This document shows positions 60,598-64,000 of a stretch of 64,000 bases of DNA, piece by piece (the stretch's first letter is position 1; each line of letters opens with the position of its first letter). The notes under the pieces are model-generated. The model was given only the letters and a program-made list of their open reading frames with translations. It had not been told where the DNA came from and did no database searches. Origin of the DNA: Micromonosporaceae bacterium KJ-029 (GTDB taxonomy: Bacteria > Actinomycetota > Actinomycetes > Mycobacteriales > Micromonosporaceae); assembly GCA_005402585.1 (NCBI GenBank), contig BIFP01000062.1, positions 1 to 64,000 of the forward strand, written 5' to 3'. The position numbers were made by a program, and so were the translations under genes.

Positions 60598-61887
60598 GTG
60601 GGACGTCGATCAATAATCGGTACATCTCTGGCGGTGGTCGCCGCCATGACGCTGTCCGCCTGCGGCGGCGGTGGTGACGACAGCGGCAGCTCGAACACCG
60701 TCCGGGTGACGCTGGTCAACCATGTCTGGACCGAGAACATCCGGAAGGCCCTGCCGGAGTTCGAGAAGCAGACCGGTCTCAAGGTCGAGGTCACCCAGCT
60801 CGGCGAGGACCAGCTGTCGGACCAGTACAACGTCAAGCTCAACGCCGGCTCCAGCGACATCGACGTGATGATGTACCGCCCGCTGCAGGAGGGGCGGCTG
60901 TTCGCCAAGAACAAGTACCTGGCCGACCTGACCGACAAGGCCAAGGACAGCGCCGACTTCGACTTCGGTGACTTCCAGTCCGCGCCGGTCGGCGCCACCA
61001 CCTACCAGGACAAGGTGGTCGGCATCCCGATCATCACCGAGCAGCAGGTGCTCTACTACCGCAAGGACCTGCTGGAGAAGTCCGGCTTCAGCGCCCCGCC
61101 GAAGACGCTCGACGAGCTCCAGGCGCAGGCCGCGAAGATCAAGGCGGACAACCCGGGCGTGGCCGGCTTCGTGTCGCGCACCGGTAAGGCCGCCGCCGTC
61201 ACCCAGTTCTCCAGCTTCCTGTACAGCTTCGGTGGCGACTTCGTCGACGAGTCGGGCAAGTCGGCCGTCAACAGCGACGCGGCCAAGCAGGCGTACGCCT
61301 ACTACGGCGGGCTGCTGCGGGAGCAGGGCCCGGCCAACATCAGCACCGACATGAGCTGGTCCGAGGCGATGGCCATCTTCACCCAGGGCCAGGCCGCCTT
61401 CTACACCGAGGCCAACTCGCTCTACAAGAACGCCACCGACCCGGCCAAGTCGAAGGTCTCCGAGACCGTCGGGTTCGCGCCGTTCCCGGCCGGCCCGGCC
61501 GGCTCGAAGCCGTACAACATCCCCTCGTGGGGCCTGGCCATCAACGACGCCTCGAAGAACCAGAGCAACGCCTGGAAGTTCATCGAGTGGGCGGCCGGCA
61601 AGCAGCAGACGCTGGAGCAGCAGAAGGCCGGTGTGCCCGGTGCCCGTACCTCCGTCTGGGAGAACCCGGAGGGCATCGCGACCTACCCGAAGGACATGGC
61701 CGACGCGATCACGGTGAGCCTCGCCAACGGCGTGGGCCACGACCGGCCGCTGGTCGAGCGGGTCGCGCAGGCCCGCGAGATCGTCGGGCAGCCGATCGTC
61801 GACGCCATCACCGGCAAGGACGCCGCAGCCGCGGCCGACACCGCCAACCAGGGGTTCCAGAAGTTCCTGGACGACGAGGCCCGCTAA
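60598..61887 (+). CDS. CUT1 sugar ABC transporter substrate-binding lipoprotein
   Basis: 429 residues, GTG start at 60598 after AAGGGAGAG. Signal peptide with lipobox LSAC, lipid Cys22, then a Gly/Ser linker and an extracellular solute-binding protein type 1 fold (KALPEFEKQTGLKVEVTQLGEDQL, DIDVMMYRPLQEGRLFAKNKYLADL, GIPIITEQQVLYYRKDLLEKSG, NIPSWGLAINDASKNQSNAWKFIEW). It captures a sugar or sugar derivative outside the membrane. First gene of the transporter operon, divergent from the GntR regulator with 130 nt between starts. Confidence 0.9.
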   Translation: MGRRSIIGTSLAVVAAMTLSACGGGGDDSGSSNTVRVTLVNHVWTENIRKALPEFEKQTGLKVEVTQLGEDQLSDQYNVKLNAGSSDIDVMMYRPLQEGRLFAKNKYLADLTDKAKDSADFDFGDFQSAPVGATTYQDKVVGIPIITEQQVLYYRKDLLEKSGFSAPPKTLDELQAQAAKIKADNPGVAGFVSRTGKAAAVTQFSSFLYSFGGDFVDESGKSAVNSDAAKQAYAYYGGLLREQGPANISTDMSWSEAMAIFTQGQAAFYTEANSLYKNATDPAKSKVSETVGFAPFPAGPAGSKPYNIPSWGLAINDASKNQSNAWKFIEWAAGKQQTLEQQKAGVPGARTSVWENPEGIATYPKDMADAITVSLANGVGHDRPLVERVAQAREIVGQPIVDAITGKDAAAAADTANQGFQKFLDDEAR

Positions 61888-61957
61888 GTCCGAACGCGGG
61901 GGTGGCGGGGCGTTGCGCCCCGCCGCCCCCGCCCGGCCTCCCCACCACGGAGAACTG

Positions 61958-62905
61958 ATGCCAGCTGTAACCGCCCCCAGCAGAGCGCCCCGCGGCGCCT
62001 CCGTCATGCCCGACACGCCCGGCTGGGCGCGTTGGGCCAACGACCATCGCAAGTGGCTCTTCGCGGCCCCGGCCATGGCCTTCGTCGCCGCGCTGATCAT
62101 CTTCCCGCTCGCCTGGACCGTGTACCTCAGCCTCACCGACTCATCGGGATCCGTCCGCGCCGAGTCGGAGTTCATCGGCTTCCGGAACTACCTGGATGTC
62201 CTCAGCGACACCGACCGGTTCTGGCCCGCCGTGGGGCGGACCGCGGCGTTCACCGGCGTCGCGCTGTTCTTCGAGGTCGTCCTCGGCATGGCGATCGCCC
62301 TGCTGCTGTGGCGGCCGTTCCGCGGCGAGAAGTGGGTCCGGGTCGCCATCCTGCTGCCGCTGGTCGCCACCCCGGTCGCCGTCGGCATGATGTGGCGGCT
62401 CATCTTCGACCCCAACATCGGTCTCGCCAACCAGGCGCTCGGCTGGATCGGTATCGGTCCGCAGCCCTGGCTGGCCGGGCAGCACACCGCGCTGCCCACC
62501 ACCATCTTCATCGACATCTGGCAGTGGACGCCGATGGTCGTGCTGATCCTGCTCGCCGGCCTGACCTCGCTCTCCGACGAGCCGCAGGAAGCGGCGATGA
62601 TCGACGGTGCCAGTGCCTGGCAGCGCTTCCGGCACGTCACCCTGCCGTTGCTGATGCCCACCGTGATCGTCGCGGTCCTGCTGCGCGGCATCGACGCGCT
62701 GAAGACCTTCGACATCCTCTACGCCACCAAGGGCCGCGGCGGCGGTTCGTTCAACGAGGTGGAGACCCTCAACGTGTACGCCTACGGCCTGAGCTTCGAC
62801 TACAACGAGTACGGCCTCTCCTCGACGGTGCTGATCCTGTTCTTCCTGATCATCATCGGCGTGATGTGGGCCCTCACCGCCCGTAAGAAGGAGGCCGGAC
62901 GATGA
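61958..62905 (+). CDS. CUT1 sugar ABC transporter permease (MalF/UgpA-like)
   Basis: 315 residues from the ATG at 61958 (ACGGAGAA upstream). Six membrane helices, with the conserved EAA loop EEPQEAAMIDGASAWQRFRHVTLPLLMPT-type segment (read here as DEPQEAAMIDGASAWQRF) that contacts the ATPase. The C-terminal helix VLILFFLIIIGVMWAL and stop overlap the second permease start (ATGA). No ATPase gene is in the operon; CUT1 systems of actinobacteria commonly share a MsmK-type ATPase. Confidence 0.9.
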   Translation: MPAVTAPSRAPRGASVMPDTPGWARWANDHRKWLFAAPAMAFVAALIIFPLAWTVYLSLTDSSGSVRAESEFIGFRNYLDVLSDTDRFWPAVGRTAAFTGVALFFEVVLGMAIALLLWRPFRGEKWVRVAILLPLVATPVAVGMMWRLIFDPNIGLANQALGWIGIGPQPWLAGQHTALPTTIFIDIWQWTPMVVLILLAGLTSLSDEPQEAAMIDGASAWQRFRHVTLPLLMPTVIVAVLLRGIDALKTFDILYATKGRGGGSFNEVETLNVYAYGLSFDYNEYGLSSTVLILFFLIIIGVMWALTARKKEAGR

Positions 62906-63717
62906 AGGCAAGCGCCGGCTTCCGGGCCTTCCGTGCGGTAGCGCTGGCCGTGGTCGTGCTCGCGCTGGTGGCGCCGCTGATCTGGATGGTCGCCGCGTCG
63001 TTCAAGACCAACGTCGACATCTACGACTCCAGCAAGGCGCTGTTCTTCACGCCCACCCTGGACAACTACGGCACGGTCCTGCAGCAGGCCAACTACGTCC
63101 AGTTCATCGGCAACAGCCTCTGGGTGGCCTTCGCGGCGACCCTGCTGTCGTTGCTGCTCGGCGTGCCGGCCGCGTACTCGATGAGCCGCTTCAACATGAA
63201 GAAATCGGCGCTCGTGGTGCTCATGGCGCGGGTCATCCCCGGCGTCTCGCTGCTGGTGCCCTGGTACTACGTCTTCTCGAACCTGCGCCTGGTCGGCGGC
63301 TTCAGCGTGCTGATCCTGAGCCACATGTTCGTGTCGCTGCCGCTGATCGTCTACATCATGATGGGCTACTTCGACGGCCTGCCGGATGAGCTGGAGGAGG
63401 CCGCGCTCGTCGACGGCCTGACCCCGATCGGCGCGTTCCGCCGGATCACCCTGCCGCTGTCCGTCCCGGGCATCGCCACCGCCGGCATCCTGTCCTTCAT
63501 CTTCTCCTGGAACAACTTCATGTTCGCCCTGGTGCTCTCCGGCGCGGACACGAAGACGCTGCCCGTGGCGATCTTCGACTTCGTCGGCTACGCCAGCATC
63601 GACTGGGGCGGCCTGATGGCGGCGACCACCGTGGTCACCCTGCCGATCATGGTCATCGCCCTGTTCGTGCAGAAGTACATCGTCTCCGGGCTCACCGCGG
63701 GCGCGACGAAGGGCTGA
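62902..63717 (+). CDS. CUT1 sugar ABC transporter permease (MalG/UgpE-like)
   Basis: 271 residues, coupled to the first permease by ATGA. Six helices, the EAA loop LPDELEEAALVDGLTPIGAFRRITLPLSVPGI and the downstream FSWNNFMFALVLSG identify the MalG-type subunit. With the binding protein and first permease it makes the import channel. The enolase-superfamily gene starts 6 nt after its stop, so imported sugar acid is probably the substrate of that enzyme. Confidence 0.92.
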   Translation: MKASAGFRAFRAVALAVVVLALVAPLIWMVAASFKTNVDIYDSSKALFFTPTLDNYGTVLQQANYVQFIGNSLWVAFAATLLSLLLGVPAAYSMSRFNMKKSALVVLMARVIPGVSLLVPWYYVFSNLRLVGGFSVLILSHMFVSLPLIVYIMMGYFDGLPDELEEAALVDGLTPIGAFRRITLPLSVPGIATAGILSFIFSWNNFMFALVLSGADTKTLPVAIFDFVGYASIDWGGLMAATTVVTLPIMVIALFVQKYIVSGLTAGATKG

Positions 63718-63723
63718 TCGACC

Positions 63724-64000
63724 ATGACGACCATCTCCCGTGTCGAGACGTTCCTCGTCGCACCCCGCTGGCTGTTCGTCCGGGTGGAGACCACCGACGG
63801 GCTCGTCGGCTGGGGTGAGGCGACCTGCGAGGGCCGGTCCGAGACCGTACGCACCGCCGTGGAGCAACTCAGCGAGCTGCTGATCGGCCAGGACGCGCTG
63901 CGCATCGAGGACCACTGGCAGGTGATGACCAAGGGCTCCTTCTACCGGGGCGGCCCGATCCTGGCCAGCGCCGTCGCCGGCCTCGACCAGGCACTGTGGG
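63724..64000 (+). CDS. Mandelate racemase/enolase-superfamily sugar-acid dehydratase (partial at window end)
   Basis: First 92 residues of an enolase-superfamily enzyme: ISRVETFLVAPRWLFVRVETTDGLVGWGEATCEGRSETVRTAVEQLSELLIGQDALRIEDHWQVMTKGSFYRGGPILASAVAGLDQALW. The GWGEATCEG and FYRGGPILASAVAGLDQALWD segments match D-galactonate dehydratase-like members. The catalytic barrel lies beyond the window, so the exact substrate is open. Operon context (sugar ABC transporter, GntR/FCD regulator) agrees with dehydration of an imported aldonic acid. Confidence 0.82.
   Translation, partial: MTTISRVETFLVAPRWLFVRVETTDGLVGWGEATCEGRSETVRTAVEQLSELLIGQDALRIEDHWQVMTKGSFYRGGPILASAVAGLDQALW

Noticed and set aside
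1..64000. CRISPR arrays, rRNA, tRNA and riboswitches
   Set aside because: No regularly spaced repeats and no cloverleaf or conserved riboswitch core were seen by eye. A tRNAscan or Infernal run would be decisive and could not be done here.

Overview
The window is GC-rich actinobacterial chromosomal DNA. Frequent GTG starts, GGAGG ribosome binding sites, ATGA/TGATG-coupled genes, ECF sigma factors, EspC- and YbaB-type secretion-associated genes and Pls-type poly(amino acid) synthetases fit a Micromonospora-like member of the Micromonosporaceae. That assignment is inferred from gene style only; no rRNA or tRNA gene was seen.

Layout. 0-8 kb: an IS5 remnant, two LtrA-family membrane proteins, a GlxA-like AraC regulator divergent from a saccharopine-dehydrogenase-like oxidoreductase, and several uncharacterised genes. 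8-16.2 kb: a patchwork of mobile-element debris (TnpB, integrase, ISAs1 and IS110 remnants, a dioxygenase fragment) around intact genes for a large patatin-like lipase, a three-repeat BTRD1 protein and a protealysin-like M4 protease with its emfourin inhibitor. 16.7-19.5 kb: a translationally coupled pair, a D-amino-acid oxidase whose domain order looks circularly permuted and a pyruvate-decarboxylase-like 2-oxo acid decarboxylase; together they could turn a D-amino acid into an aldehyde. 19.6-23.5 kb: a membrane-anchored NACHT/STAND-like NTPase and a truncated membrane protein. 23.6-25.6 kb: more debris (IS5 start, MarR C-terminus, a decayed EamA copy, an ABC ATPase without its N-terminal half), an ArsR-type regulator, and then an intact 850-residue FtsX permease.

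28.6-36.5 kb is the most interesting region: a Pls/PosA-type single-module synthetase (adenylation, carrier, membrane and three tandem beta-helix acyltransferase-like domains), a DDAH/amidinotransferase-fold enzyme, two paralogous GATase-like (BPL_N) proteins and an HGSNAT/DUF418-like membrane acyltransferase between them. I read this as a candidate biosynthetic cluster for a cationic homo-poly(amino acid) with unusual tailoring or export genes.

36.6-42.7 kb: three LysR regulators, each divergent from a target (YeiH-type exporter, aldo/keto reductase, EamA exporter). 42.9-45.1 kb: an overlapping YbaB / EspC-like / WXG-toxin / small downstream gene operon that looks like a type VII polymorphic toxin-immunity module. 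45.4-48.8 kb: a CBS-BON protein, an SDR oxidoreductase divergent from an ECF41-like sigma factor with matched TGTCACA promoters on both sides, and a maltokinase-cap-like protein. 48.8-53.3 kb: a bifunctional class A penicillin-binding protein and small membrane proteins. 53.3-58.1 kb: secreted carbohydrate genes (xylose isomerase-like TIM barrel, ThuA-glucose/sorbosone dehydrogenase-PKD-CBM6 fusion) behind a LacI-type palindrome. 58.5-64 kb: a VOC protein, a Dps protein, and a GntR/FadR regulator divergent from a CUT1 sugar ABC transporter that leads into an enolase-superfamily dehydratase cut by the window end, probably a sugar-acid (galactonate-like) catabolic operon.
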